NCBI GenBank assembly: GCA_946482335.1
Contig: CAMLRG010000018.1
Coordinates: forward strand, 1 to 44,408
Direction: 5' to 3'
DNA: 44,408 bases
From: an uncultured Duganella sp.
GTDB lineage: Bacteria; Pseudomonadota; Gammaproteobacteria; Burkholderiales; Burkholderiaceae
The notes beneath the pieces were generated by a model. That model was not told the DNA's origin and searched no databases. It saw only the letters and a list, made by a program, of their open reading frames with translations. How positions within the stretch are numbered: the first letter of the stretch is position 1; each line of letters opens with the position of its first letter. The translations under genes were made by a program, and so were the position numbers. This document shows, one piece after another, positions 16,444-25,318 of this stretch.

Positions 16444-17025
16444 CTAGTGCCGATGCGCGCCGCGTTCCTCCCGTGCAGGGCCACTGGCGCCGGTAGCGCC
16501 ATGCGCGTGCCCCTCGCTTTGCGCCACCAGCTCCTTGTACCGTTGCGCTGAAAGCTTCGGCAATTCCTGAAGGAACGCAACCAGATTCCAGATGTCGTCA
16601 TCAGGCATGGACGTGCCCCAGGCTGGCATACCGGACGCCTTGATTCCATGCTTGATCACCCAGAATGCCGGGCCAGGCCGAGCAGTGGCTTTGACCAGGT
16701 TCGGTGGTACGGGGTAGAGCCCCTTGCTAAGCTCTGTTGCACCTGCCGACGGGGACAGGTGGCATTGCGCGCACATCGCATCGTAATTCCCGGCACCCTT
16801 CTTGAGCCGGGCTGGGTCGCTTAAGTCCGGCACCGCGATGTCAGCGGCGTAATGTGCGATGGAGCGCTGCCGTGCGAAGTCGATCAGGCTGGCGACGGGG
16901 CGGCTATGCGGAGCATCCGCCGCGAAGTTATACAGGCCTGCATACGCAAGCATGCCGGTAACCACGACGGCCATCACCAGCACAAGCAGCGTAGCCGATG
17001 CGAGCTGCTTTACCGAAGGTCTCAT
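16444..17025 (-). CDS. Membrane-anchored c-type cytochrome
   Basis: A 193-residue monohaem cytochrome c, anchored by one N-terminal helix (residues 8-30) with the haem domain in the periplasm. The haem site is C85-A-Q-C-H89 and the likely axial Met lies in KASGMPAWG. The C-terminus is His-rich (EGHAHGATGASG, EERGAHRH), suggesting metal binding. The ATG at 17025 has GGGAG 5 bases upstream; upstream in-frame GTG and TTG codons are less well placed. It follows the His/Met-rich gene by 27 bases and is probably co-transcribed. Cytochromes of this kind feed electrons to oxidases or copper-handling proteins; the partner is not visible. Confidence 0.85.
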   Translation of the reverse strand: MRPSVKQLASATLLVLVMAVVVTGMLAYAGLYNFAADAPHSRPVASLIDFARQRSIAHYAADIAVPDLSDPARLKKGAGNYDAMCAQCHLSPSAGATELSKGLYPVPPNLVKATARPGPAFWVIKHGIKASGMPAWGTSMPDDDIWNLVAFLQELPKLSAQRYKELVAQSEGHAHGATGASGPAREERGAHRH

Positions 17026-17052
17026 ATCCACTCCCAAGCTAGGATCACGGCC

Positions 17053-18390
17053 CTATTTCGCTGCCAGTTTGGCTCGGAAAAATACCATATAGGAGGACGG
17101 GCTGGAACCATAGAAGGGATCGAGCGCAGCCGGCGCCCAATGTTTGCTCACCAGCGCACCGATACCGAACTTCACTTTCCCTGCACTGAACAGCTCATGT
17201 ACTGCCCCTATGCTCAGTTTACGGACATTGAAAGCCTGCCCATGCAGCGGCTCGCCTTCATGAAAGAGTTCGTCGTTTTCCACCTTCTCGACGCGGCCGA
17301 ACGCTGTCGTCTTTTCCGTCACATGCATCGCTGATTCCAGCAAGTACCCGTCCGTCGAGCTGCCGGAACTTTTCCGGTTTCGGCCCCACGCGAATGTGGT
17401 CTGCATCGTTTTTCCGCCAAGCGCGTTCGCATATGAAACCGAGGCTGTTGTGCGTTTGAGCGAAATATCCGGCTCCAGCAGTTCGGGGCTATCCAGCCGG
17501 CCATGGCTGACTTGCATGGACCAGTCCGGCGAGGGATTCCAGGTCAAGCGCGCGGAGGCGGAATCCAGCTTTCGCGTCTCGATATTCCATCTGAACTGGT
17601 CCGGCTCCCGTCCGTTGAAGGCGGACGCTTCCAGCTTGATGTTCCGCCAGACATAGCCTGCGGTAAGCACGCCAAAAGTGATATGGGTGGAGTCCAGCCA
17701 ATGATGCGTCAACGGCGCTTCCGGATTGTCCATGCCCGACGCGCGGTGCATAAACGCAGTCGGCCCGAGCGCGGGTTCGCCCGGCAATCCTCCGTAGATG
17801 AAAACTGAGCTGTCTTTGCCGAGCCGAAGGCTGTAACTCGCCGCCAACTCCATGAACAAATCATGGGGGTGCTGGCGGTCAACCAGCGGAGTCCTGCCAT
17901 CCGCCGTTTCGCCCGTCTGGAACAACAGGGGGTAGCCCCGCTTGCCAAAAGCGGGATCCAGCGAAATCATCGCCCGCAGGCCCAGTGTGCCGTCCCCAAG
18001 AGGACGCTGAGCCATTCCCATCAGCATGCTTCCGGCGAAGGTCTTGCTGGCGCCGCGCGGGCCACCCTGGTGGTCATAGATGGCATTGGCATAGCCGTGC
18101 AGCATGGTCATCCAGGCGCCGCGCATGCCGTGTACGCCTTCCATCGGCGTACGGTCCGGCTGCCAGCTGGAACCTGATGCTTCCCGCGTCATCGTGTACG
18201 GCCCGTACATGCCAGCCATTTCATGCCGGCGCATTCCGCTGTGCATTCCATCCATGGCGCCCTGCTTTTCGTCGCCATGGTGCTGGTGGGCATGCTCCTT
18301 CGTCGCTGGCTCATGTTGCTTCGGCATGCCGTGCTCCTGTGCAGACGCAGTGCAGGAGAAGCCTGCAAATGCGATCAGTATCCTTCTCAT
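17053..18390 (-). CDS. Exported His/Met-rich protein, probable outer-membrane or copper-related
   Basis: A 445-residue exported protein of unknown function. A short signal peptide (RRILIAFAGFSCTASA) is followed by a His/Met-rich segment at about residues 18-65 (HEPATKEHAHQHHGDEKQGA, MDGMHSGMRRHEMAGMYG), as in copper-binding periplasmic proteins. The rest has alternating aromatic strands typical of an outer-membrane barrel (GTLGLRAMISLD, KLEASAFNGREPDQFRWNIE, DWSMQVSHGRLDSPELL, YMVFFRAKLAAK). GGGAGG is well spaced before the ATG at 18390; in-frame codons upstream to 18501 lack this. It forms an operon with the cytochrome downstream and is divergent from the glutaredoxin-MauE gene. A role in copper handling is likely but not proved. 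Confidence 0.75.
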   Translation of the reverse strand: MRRILIAFAGFSCTASAQEHGMPKQHEPATKEHAHQHHGDEKQGAMDGMHSGMRRHEMAGMYGPYTMTREASGSSWQPDRTPMEGVHGMRGAWMTMLHGYANAIYDHQGGPRGASKTFAGSMLMGMAQRPLGDGTLGLRAMISLDPAFGKRGYPLLFQTGETADGRTPLVDRQHPHDLFMELAASYSLRLGKDSSVFIYGGLPGEPALGPTAFMHRASGMDNPEAPLTHHWLDSTHITFGVLTAGYVWRNIKLEASAFNGREPDQFRWNIETRKLDSASARLTWNPSPDWSMQVSHGRLDSPELLEPDISLKRTTASVSYANALGGKTMQTTFAWGRNRKSSGSSTDGYLLESAMHVTEKTTAFGRVEKVENDELFHEGEPLHGQAFNVRKLSIGAVHELFSAGKVKFGIGALVSKHWAPAALDPFYGSSPSSYMVFFRAKLAAK

Positions 18391-18549
18391 GTCTTCCTCC
18401 CTCAAACGCGAACTTTGAAAGACTAGAGTTCCTCCGCGAAGGAAGCGGTGCGCCAGCGTACCCAAGGAAGAAGATGGTACCGTAGTGGCGCCCCGAACCA
18501 CCCAGGCCTGTTAAGCTGAAGCCGGACATCAGCCCCAAAAGATCGCACC

Positions 18550-19296
18550 ATGGCCGAACACAAGACTGCTGTGTTGTACCGCATGGTTATGCCTGAGCAT
18601 GTCTGCCCTTATGGCTTGAAGTCGCTCGACTTACTCAAGCGGCATGGGTACGCTGTCGAAGACCATCACCTGACCAGCCATGATGAGACCGAAGCGTTCA
18701 AGAAGCAGCATAGTGTCGAGACCACCCCGCAGACATTCATCGACGGCAAACGCATCGGCGGACACGATGAGCTGGCAGCATTCTTTGGCACGCCCACCAA
18801 GGACAAGGACGCTCCGGACTATCAACCGGTCATTGCACTGTTCGGATTGGCCTTTGCGATGGCGGTCGGGGCTACATGGGCCGCGTCTGGCCAGCTGGCC
18901 ATCGTTCGCAGCGTGGAATGGTTTATTGCCTTCTCGATGTGCCTGCTTGCGCTGCAAAAGCTGAGAGATGTCGAGTCATTCAGCACGATGTTCCTCAACT
19001 ATGATTTGTTGGCCAGGCGCTGGGTTCGATACGCCAATATTTACCCGTTTGCCGAAGCATTGGCTGGCGTGTTGATGGTGGCCGGCACGTTGAAGTGGCT
19101 ATCTATTCCGCTGGCGCTGTTCATTGGCTCAGTTGGTGCGATATCCGTATTCAAGGCCGTCTATATCGAAAAGCGCGAACTCAAATGCGCCTGCGTCGGT
19201 GGCGATAGCAACGTGCCACTCGGCTTCGTGTCGTTTACCGAGAACCTGATGATGATAGGGATGGCCATCTGGATGCTCGTACGCTCGCCCGCATGA
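18550..19296 (+). CDS. Glutaredoxin-MauE/DoxX-like membrane fusion
   Basis: A 248-residue fusion of a glutaredoxin-like domain (1-80) to a four-helix MauE/DoxX-type membrane domain (about 95-245). The thiol site is C19-P-Y-G22, so the second Cys of the usual CPYC is missing and the protein can act only as a monothiol redoxin. The cis-Pro loop is TTPQTFIDGKRIGG. The membrane part ends with a CAC motif before VGGDSNVPLGF, as in MauE proteins that help form disulfides in the methylamine dehydrogenase system; no mau genes are present here. It is divergent from the His/Met-rich gene and cytochrome across a 159-base gap, suggesting joint regulation and a role in thiol or metal homeostasis. The start has no strong ribosome binding site. 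Confidence 0.85.
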   Translation: MAEHKTAVLYRMVMPEHVCPYGLKSLDLLKRHGYAVEDHHLTSHDETEAFKKQHSVETTPQTFIDGKRIGGHDELAAFFGTPTKDKDAPDYQPVIALFGLAFAMAVGATWAASGQLAIVRSVEWFIAFSMCLLALQKLRDVESFSTMFLNYDLLARRWVRYANIYPFAEALAGVLMVAGTLKWLSIPLALFIGSVGAISVFKAVYIEKRELKCACVGGDSNVPLGFVSFTENLMMIGMAIWMLVRSPA

Positions 19297-19324
19297 CACA
19301 AAGTGCTTGGTCCGGGTGGCCTGC

Positions 19325-20239
19325 CTATCGCTCCATCGCGGCCTTGCGGAAGGCGCCCGGCGCCATCTCGAACTCGCGCCGGAAAACCCGGTTGAATGCA
19401 GCCACCGATTCGTAGCCCACCTGGCCCGCCACCTCAGGCAAAGTGGCATTCCCCCGCTGCAGCAGCCGGGACGCGCAGTACATGCGCCACCGGGTCAGAT
19501 ATTCCAGCGGTGATTGGCCAACAACCGCTTTGAAGCGGGCCGCGAAGCCCGATCGCGACATACCTGCCGACCGCGCCAGCGATTCTACCGTCCATGCCTG
19601 CGCCGGCGCGCCATGCATGGCTTCCAGCGCCCGCGCCAGGTGACGGTCGGCAAAGGCGGCCAGCCAGCCATGCGTGGGACCGCCTGGCTGTGTCGAATAG
19701 GCGCGGATCGCATGCACGAACAGTAATTCAAATAGTCGGCTGACCACCACTTCCGCCCCCATACCGGGTGAGGCGGTTTCCAGCGCCAGCATTTCGAGCA
19801 CGGACTGGAATGCCGCGGTGCGGTGCTGGTCCAGTTTCAAATGCAGCAGTGGCGGTAAGGCTCGCAGCAAGGGGCGCGCCTCTTCCCCGCCAAGTTCGAA
19901 TGCACCGCTGATGAAGGTAGTCAGCGGCCCTGCGCCGCCAATGCGGATATGGTTGCCGACGCGCTCCTTTTCCACCTCGATGCAATCGATCAGGGTGGAC
20001 GCTTCGTGGTCATACAGATTGTACGGCGTGTCGCTCAGCTTGATAAACACGTCGCCACTGCCGAGGGAGATTGGCGACAAGCCGGGGCTGGTCAACACTG
20101 CCGATCCACGCACCACGAGTACGAAATTGACTCCGCGGTCCCCAGGCGAGCGCACGCCCCACGGTGCGCCGGCGTCCATCCTTGTGAACTGGGCGGTGCG
20201 GATGCGCAGGCCGGCCAGGATATCGCTTAAGGGATCCAT
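19325..20239 (-). CDS. AraC-family transcriptional regulator with cupin-type sensor domain
   Basis: A 304-residue cytoplasmic regulator. Residues about 1-180 resemble the cupin-like AraC_binding/Cupin_6 sensor (GVNFVLVVRGSAVLTSPG, LGSGDVFIKLSDTPYNLYD). Residues about 200-304 hold the two helix-turn-helix motifs (WTVESLARSAGMSRSGFAAR, LPEVAGQVGYESVAAFNRVF, RREFEMAPGAFR). The ATG at 20239 has GGA 5 bases upstream; a frame extending to 20359 would cover the shared promoter region and is rejected. It is divergent from the SnoaL-like and quinone oxidoreductase genes, which it probably controls, as is usual for this arrangement. The inducer is unknown. Confidence 0.9.
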   Translation of the reverse strand: MDPLSDILAGLRIRTAQFTRMDAGAPWGVRSPGDRGVNFVLVVRGSAVLTSPGLSPISLGSGDVFIKLSDTPYNLYDHEASTLIDCIEVEKERVGNHIRIGGAGPLTTFISGAFELGGEEARPLLRALPPLLHLKLDQHRTAAFQSVLEMLALETASPGMGAEVVVSRLFELLFVHAIRAYSTQPGGPTHGWLAAFADRHLARALEAMHGAPAQAWTVESLARSAGMSRSGFAARFKAVVGQSPLEYLTRWRMYCASRLLQRGNATLPEVAGQVGYESVAAFNRVFRREFEMAPGAFRKAAMER

Positions 20240-20348
20240 AATTTTCCAAGTTTGGACGCATGAGTACTTAATATAGACTTTTGGCGATTGTTCGTCCAGC
20301 ATTTCAACCATAAGATGGACGCCGTCAACATTCTTACAGGATTTCTCA
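20240..20348. promoter_or_regulatory. Divergent promoter region, AraC / SnoaL
   Basis: This 109-base gap holds a palindrome, TCCAAGTTTGGA (20245-20256), and two direct TGGACGC repeats (20253-20259 and 20316-20322) with one inverted CGTCCA (20293-20298) between them. Paired direct repeats suit AraC-family binding. The assignment is by position only. Confidence 0.35.
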
Positions 20349-20795
20349 ATGTATCCCACAACCCCCTTCGAACAGGTGCGCGCTGCGAAAGCCCGCTATT
20401 GCCGCTATGTCGACACCAAGCAATGGGAAGCGTTCTCCGAACTGTTGGTTGCCAATCCCAGGATCGGGATCTATGACACGGCCAACAATTTGATCGTCTC
20501 TTTCGAGACACGCGAGGCGTTCGTCGCCGCTTGCCAGGATTATCTGGCTGGGACGCAATCCATCCACCAGGTGCATAACGAAGAACTGACCCAGGTTTCC
20601 GCCACCGAGATCCATGCGATTTGGTCCATGGAAGATCAAATTCTCTTTCCGCCAGCGGACGCCAACGCCGATCCCCGCCCCGCCCGCCATCATGGATATG
20701 GCCACTATCACGAGACCTGGGTAATCGACGAGGGGGAATGGCGTATCGGCAGCATGGATCTGCACCGGACCATCCTTGAAGTCACACCAAAATGA
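20349..20795 (+). CDS. SnoaL/NTF2-like protein
   Basis: A 148-residue single-domain NTF2-fold protein of the SnoaL-like type (KARYCRYVDTKQWEAFSELL, TQSIHQVHNEELTQVSATEI, HYHETWVIDEGEWRIGSMDL). Such proteins act as small hydrolases, isomerases or dehydratases, or bind hydrophobic ligands. There is no signal peptide. AGGA precedes the ATG by 7 bases. The gene ends 10 bases before the quinone oxidoreductase, so the two form an operon facing the AraC regulator, probably for a small aromatic or unsaturated compound. Confidence 0.85.
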   Translation: MYPTTPFEQVRAAKARYCRYVDTKQWEAFSELLVANPRIGIYDTANNLIVSFETREAFVAACQDYLAGTQSIHQVHNEELTQVSATEIHAIWSMEDQILFPPADANADPRPARHHGYGHYHETWVIDEGEWRIGSMDLHRTILEVTPK

Positions 20796-20805
20796 AGAGG
20801 GCGAC

Positions 20806-21774
20806 ATGAAAGCAATCGTAATGAACCGAACCGGCGGCACCGACGTATTGGCGTTCATTGATCGGCCGGACCCCGAGCCTGCACCCGGAGAAGTCCTGGT
20901 CCAGGTGGCCGCCGCCGGCGTCAATTTCATGGACATTGGCGTGCGCCAGGGCATGGCCTGGAATGAGATCCCCGACCCCAAGATCCTGGGCGTGGAAGGC
21001 GCGGGCCGCGTGATCGCACTGGGACAGGGTGTGGAGGACTTCAGCATCGGACAACGCGTCGCCTGGGTTTATGCACCGGGTAGCTATGCCGAAAAGATCG
21101 CCATCGCGGCCAGCTCCCTGGTGGCCATCCCTGATGACATCGACGACGACACTGCCGCAGCCGTGATGATGCAAGGCTTGACAGCCAGCCATTTCGCGAC
21201 CGATTTCTACCCGGCCAATCGCGGCGATATCGCCTTCGTTCATGCCGCAGCGGGCGGCCTGGGATTGCTGCTGACGCAAATGATCAAACTGCGCGGCGGC
21301 CACGTCATCGGACGCGTATCGTCGGCCGATAAAGAGGCGGTTGCCAAGGCCGCCGGCGCTGACCACGTGATAGTCGATACCGAAGGCAAGTTTGTCGAGG
21401 CCACGCTTGAACTCACCGGCGGCGACGGCGTGCATGTGGTCTTCGACGGATCGGGCCCCGGCACTTTCCAGGGTTCGCTGGACATCCTGCGCCGCTCGGG
21501 CACCTTCTGCTGGTACGGACCGGTGCTGGGTGCACCGGGGCCGATCGACATCATGAGCCTGCCAAGGAGTATCAAGTTGGGCTATGCGGTCTTTTTCGAT
21601 CATATCCATACGCCTGAACGCTTGCGCTCGCGTTCACAGCAATTGTTCGACTGGATCGCGAGCGGCAAGCTCAACCTTCATATCGGCCGCCGATACCCAC
21701 TGAGCGATGCCGCCAAGGCGCATGCCGACATGGCGAGCCGGGCGACGACAGGGAAACTGCTGCTGATGCCTTGA
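20806..21774 (+). CDS. Zinc-independent quinone oxidoreductase (MDR superfamily)
   Basis: A 322-residue medium-chain dehydrogenase/reductase of the NADPH:quinone oxidoreductase type. It has the GroES-like N-terminal half (PAPGEVLVQVAAAGVNFMDI, GVEGAGRVIALG), a nucleotide-binding Rossmann fold (VHAAAGGLGLLLTQMIKLRG) and the family's GADHVIV and GGDGVHVVFDGSG segments. Zinc-ligand cysteines are absent. The ATG at 20806 has AGAGG 5 bases upstream and starts the typical MKAIVMNRTGG; a frame opening at 20776 inside the SnoaL gene is rejected. It is co-transcribed with the SnoaL-like gene and probably reduces quinones or enones using NADPH. Confidence 0.9.
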   Translation: MKAIVMNRTGGTDVLAFIDRPDPEPAPGEVLVQVAAAGVNFMDIGVRQGMAWNEIPDPKILGVEGAGRVIALGQGVEDFSIGQRVAWVYAPGSYAEKIAIAASSLVAIPDDIDDDTAAAVMMQGLTASHFATDFYPANRGDIAFVHAAAGGLGLLLTQMIKLRGGHVIGRVSSADKEAVAKAAGADHVIVDTEGKFVEATLELTGGDGVHVVFDGSGPGTFQGSLDILRRSGTFCWYGPVLGAPGPIDIMSLPRSIKLGYAVFFDHIHTPERLRSRSQQLFDWIASGKLNLHIGRRYPLSDAAKAHADMASRATTGKLLLMP

Positions 21775-21877
21775 TGCCTGCCGGGCTCCATGGCCGTCTG
21801 CGATACCGTTTCAGATATCAATAGTAATCAAACAGTTATTGGTTCAACACCGGCTTCCAAATTACATTGGCACAAAA

Positions 21878-21910
21878 TGGTAACGCAACCATTGAGCGCA
21901 ATCGCTAACA
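21878..21910. promoter_or_regulatory. LacI-type operator candidates upstream of GH3 gene
   Basis: AATGGTAACGCAACCATT is a palindrome with perfect 6-base arms; its core TGGTAACGCAACCA lies at 21878-21891. A second weaker site ends in CGCTAACA at 21903-21910, directly before the ribosome binding site. Both resemble the xyl-box TGGTAGCGCTAACA, as I recall it from Xanthomonas. A repressor bound here would block transcription or initiation. Confidence 0.4.
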
Positions 21911-21920
21911 TGGAGACCCT

Positions 21921-24557
21921 ATGCAGAAGAAGAAATGCGGCAAGACGAACCTTGCGCTTGCCGTCCTTGGCACGATGCTGATCCTGTCAGCCGGCCCCGC
22001 AGCCGCATCCCGTGCCGAGGTCCGGCTCGCGGCGGAAACCCGGGCAAAAGCGCTGGTCGCGCAAATGACGGCAGACGAGAAGTTCGACCAGTTGCTGAAC
22101 GTGGCGCCTGCTTTGCCGCGGCTCGGCATCCCGGCCTACAACTGGTGGACCGAATCGCTGCACGGAGCGATGGGGCCGCTTCCCACCACCAACTTCCCTG
22201 AACCGATCGGACTGGCGGCCACGTTTGACGCGAACATGGTCAAACAGGTAGCGGCCGCGATCAGCACGGAGGTACGGGCATTGCACACGCTGGGGCGCGA
22301 AACCGGGCATCTGGGGCGCATCGGCACCGGTCTCAATACCTGGTCGCCCAACATCAACATCTTCCGCGACCCACGCTGGGGGCGCGGCCAGGAAACCTAT
22401 GGCGAAGACCCGCACCTTGCGGCCAGGCTGGGAGTCGCCTTCATCCAGGGCATGCAGGGTGCGAATCCTGAGCTGCCTGACGTGATCGCCACCCCCAAGC
22501 ATTTCGCCGTGCACAGCGGTCCCGAATCGACCCGGCATTTCGCCAACGTCTTCGTCTCGGCGCATGACCTGGAAGATACTTACCTGCCGGCCTTCCGCGC
22601 AGCGGTCGTCGATGCCAAGGCCGGTTCGATCATGTGTGCCTATAACCGTATCAACGGCCAGCCGGCTTGCGGCAGCGATCTGCTCATGAAGGAACACCTG
22701 CGCGACGCCTGGGGCTTCAAGGGTTACGTGGTATCCGATTGCGACGCGGTGACTGACATCTCCGAGCAGCACAAATACGCCCCCGATCCCGCTGCCGCCG
22801 TCGCCGTCGCTCTCAAGGCCGGCACTGACAATGAGTGCAACACGAAAACACTGGGCGACACGCCAAACCTCGGCGCACGCTACCGCGAAGCCCTGCAACG
22901 CGGTTTGATCAGCATGGCCGATATCGACCAGGCACTGGTGCGCCTGTTCTCCGCCCGCTACCGCAACGGCGACCTGGCCGGTCTGCCGCAGCGCCAGGTC
23001 AATCCCGTTCCGGTCAGCGCGATCGGCACGCCAGCGCACCAGGACCTCGCCCTGCAGGCGGCAACCAAAAGCCTGGTGCTGTTGAAAAATGACGGGGTGT
23101 TGCCGCTGAAGCCAGGCCTCAAGCTGGCAGTGATCGGCCCTCTGGCGGACGCTACGCGCGTCCTGCGCGGGAATTATTCGTCGACGCAATCCGCGCCGCC
23201 CGTATCGGTGGTCGACGGCTTGCGCCAGGTCCTTCCAAAGGCGCAAGTTACGCTCGTACCAGCCGGCGCTTCGATCACAGACGGCGACCTGGTGCCAACG
23301 ACCGCCTTGCGCACTCCCGACGGCAAGCCCGGCCTGCGTGCCGAATACTACAACCGCAACGGCGGCCAGTATGAAAGCAAACCTGTCGTCACCCGCGTTG
23401 AACCTGGCGTGGAGTCCCATGCGCTCGAACTCAAAGCCGTCGCGGACCAGCACAAGGTGGTCTGGCGTGGCTTCCTGACGCCACCGGAGTCCGGGTATTA
23501 CCGCCTTGGCGTCAGCGGCGTCAAAGGCGCACTGACCGCCGGTGGCCGGCCTGTCGTCGAGGCAGTGAAGTATTCGCAATGGGCCGAACCGCTGCAGCTA
23601 CATACCGTGCGGCTGGAGAAAGGCCAGCGTTATCCCCTGCAATTCGAGGCGGAAACCGGCAACAGTGGCGTGCCCGGCCTATTCTGGAAGCGCATTTCCG
23701 CCACTCCCGACGCCGACTTGAAACAGGGAACCGCCGGCGCGGACGTCATCGTCGCCGTACTCGGCCTCACCTCGGACCTGGAAGGCGAAGAACTGGCGCT
23801 GAAGGTCGAAGGCTTTTCCGGTGGCGACAGGACCTCGTTGGAGCTTCCGGCTGACCAGCGCAAATTGCTGGAGCAAGCCAAAGCCCTGGGTAAGCCATTG
23901 GTGGTGGTGCTGATGAACGGTAGTGCCCTCGGCCTGTCGTGGGCCAAGGAAAACGCTTCCGCCATCCTGGAAGCATGGTATCCGGGCCAAAGCGGCGGTC
24001 TTGCAGTTGCCAACGTGCTGACCGGCCGCGCCAATCCCGGCGGACGCTTGCCACTGACCTTCTACCGCGGAATCGAGGACCTGCCGCCCTTTGACGACTA
24101 TTCCATGGAAGGCCGGACCTACCGCTATTACAAGGGCGCGCCGCTGTATGCCTTCGGCGCGGGCTTGAGTTATACCAACTTCGATTACCGGCCGCTCCAG
24201 ATCCAGGCGGTGGATGGCGCGCCTGAGAATGGCGTGGTCGTCACGACGGAAATCGTCAATACAGGCAAACGCGATGGCGACGAAGTGGCCCAGCTCTATA
24301 TTGCGCCACCGCCGTTCGAAGGAGCGCCAAAGCTTGCGCTGCGGGGTTTCGAGCGGATCTCCCTGAAAGCAGGCGAGCGCCGCCAGGTCAGCTTCCGCCT
24401 TTCGCCGCGCGACCTAAGCTTCGTGACGCGAGACGGCAAGCGCCAACTGATGCCGGGCCAATATCAAGTCAGCGTCGGCTCCGGGCAGCCTGGCAACGGC
24501 GTGCCGGGCCAGCAAGCGCAGTTGGTCCTGGACCGGACCGTCGTCCTCGACAAGTAG
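21921..24557 (+). CDS. GH3 beta-xylosidase/beta-glucosidase-like enzyme with PA14 insert
   Basis: An exported 878-residue GH3 enzyme that removes terminal sugars, most likely xylose or arabinose, from short oligosaccharides. After the signal peptide (ends near GPAAAS), the TIM-barrel domain carries YNWWTESLHG, SPNINIFRDPRWGRGQETYG, KHFAVHSGPE and the nucleophile D273 in VVSDCDAV. The SDCDAV form is usual in the beta-xylosidase branch. The alpha/beta sandwich domain is interrupted by a PA14 domain (about 470-600; GLRAEYYNRNGGQYESKPVV, QFEAETGNSGVPGLFWKR), often linked to substrate specificity. A fibronectin III-like C-terminal domain ends the protein (NTGKRDGDEVAQLYI). GGAG lies 5 bases before the ATG. 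It stands alone, with LacI-type sites upstream, and ends 5 bases from the convergent TetR gene. Confidence 0.92.
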   Translation: MQKKKCGKTNLALAVLGTMLILSAGPAAASRAEVRLAAETRAKALVAQMTADEKFDQLLNVAPALPRLGIPAYNWWTESLHGAMGPLPTTNFPEPIGLAATFDANMVKQVAAAISTEVRALHTLGRETGHLGRIGTGLNTWSPNINIFRDPRWGRGQETYGEDPHLAARLGVAFIQGMQGANPELPDVIATPKHFAVHSGPESTRHFANVFVSAHDLEDTYLPAFRAAVVDAKAGSIMCAYNRINGQPACGSDLLMKEHLRDAWGFKGYVVSDCDAVTDISEQHKYAPDPAAAVAVALKAGTDNECNTKTLGDTPNLGARYREALQRGLISMADIDQALVRLFSARYRNGDLAGLPQRQVNPVPVSAIGTPAHQDLALQAATKSLVLLKNDGVLPLKPGLKLAVIGPLADATRVLRGNYSSTQSAPPVSVVDGLRQVLPKAQVTLVPAGASITDGDLVPTTALRTPDGKPGLRAEYYNRNGGQYESKPVVTRVEPGVESHALELKAVADQHKVVWRGFLTPPESGYYRLGVSGVKGALTAGGRPVVEAVKYSQWAEPLQLHTVRLEKGQRYPLQFEAETGNSGVPGLFWKRISATPDADLKQGTAGADVIVAVLGLTSDLEGEELALKVEGFSGGDRTSLELPADQRKLLEQAKALGKPLVVVLMNGSALGLSWAKENASAILEAWYPGQSGGLAVANVLTGRANPGGRLPLTFYRGIEDLPPFDDYSMEGRTYRYYKGAPLYAFGAGLSYTNFDYRPLQIQAVDGAPENGVVVTTEIVNTGKRDGDEVAQLYIAPPPFEGAPKLALRGFERISLKAGERRQVSFRLSPRDLSFVTRDGKRQLMPGQYQVSVGSGQPGNGVPGQQAQLVLDRTVVLDK

Positions 24558-24562
24558 TGCCT

Positions 24563-25192
24563 TCAAGGGCGCTTGCGTGCGGACGCCGGCGCCTTTGGCC
24601 ACATGGCCATCGCAGTCTTGACCACCGCCACCAGCTTGGCTTCGCCTGCACCGCTCTTCGCCTGCACCGCCATACCGGCGATCAGCGAAGCAAACAGCGA
24701 GGCCAATGCCTGCGGCGTCATCCCGTCCGGCAGTTGGCCATCCTTCCCTGCCCGCTTCAAACGCTCGAGCACCATGGTTTCGGTGCCCTGAAGCGCCGAA
24801 CGCAGCGCCATCTCCACCGAGGCCGGAATCGTCGAACCGCCGCAGTCGGCGGTGCCATTGATGATGAAGCAGCCGCCCGGCAGCGCGGGATCGGTCAGCA
24901 TTCCCGCCAGCGAACGTAAAAAAACTTCCACGGCCGCGCGGCCGTCCGGCTCCTCATCAAGTTTGGCCGCGTGCCGCTCGACCAGCAGCGACAGGTAGCG
25001 CTGCAAGCCTTTCAGGTACAGCGCTTCCTTGTCGCCGAAGGCAGCGTACAGGCTCGGTTTCGACAACCCCATCGCTTCGGTCAGCTCGTGCAGCGAGGCG
25101 TCCTGGTAGCCGTGCTTCCAGAAGACTTCCACAGCCCGGTCCAAGGCGTGATCGATGTCGAATGTGCGTGGACGGCCGCGTTCGCTTGCCAT
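24563..25192 (-). CDS. TetR-family repressor
   Basis: A 209-residue TetR regulator. The N-terminal helix-turn-helix is clear (GRPRTFDIDHALDRAVEVFW, LHELTEAMGLSKPSLYAAFG, DKEALY). The ligand domain contains PGGCFIINGTADCGG and ends in a basic tail; Cys residues there could sense electrophiles, by analogy with related regulators. GGAG precedes the ATG by 6 bases. It is divergent from a short-chain dehydrogenase across 126 bases that contain two palindromic operators, so it probably represses both genes until a ligand binds. Confidence 0.93.
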   Translation of the reverse strand: MASERGRPRTFDIDHALDRAVEVFWKHGYQDASLHELTEAMGLSKPSLYAAFGDKEALYLKGLQRYLSLLVERHAAKLDEEPDGRAAVEVFLRSLAGMLTDPALPGGCFIINGTADCGGSTIPASVEMALRSALQGTETMVLERLKRAGKDGQLPDGMTPQALASLFASLIAGMAVQAKSGAGEAKLVAVVKTAMAMWPKAPASARKRP

Positions 25193-25223
25193 GGTGATCT
25201 CCGTTCGATTGGTTGACGAATAT

Positions 25224-25257
25224 TATACCAGTCGGTATATTGCATACCACTCGGTAC
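25224..25257. promoter_or_regulatory. Two tandem TetR operators
   Basis: TATACCAGTCGGTATA (25224-25239) is a perfect palindrome with a 4-base centre. ATACCACTCGGTAC (25244-25257) is a near-perfect second copy. Their centres are 19 bases apart. Both lie between the divergent TetR and SDR starts, the expected place for autoregulatory operators; a third half-site ATACCG follows at about 25263. Confidence 0.75.
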
Positions 25258-25318
25258 ATTAATACCGTGTCTTTCAATCTTGCCGCTGCCATGAGGGCGG
25301 CTTTTCAAGGAGAACATG

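Noticed and set aside
21987..23579. Minus-strand open frame opposite GH3
   Set aside because: Shadow of a well-defined GH3 coding sequence; no motif or ribosome binding site.
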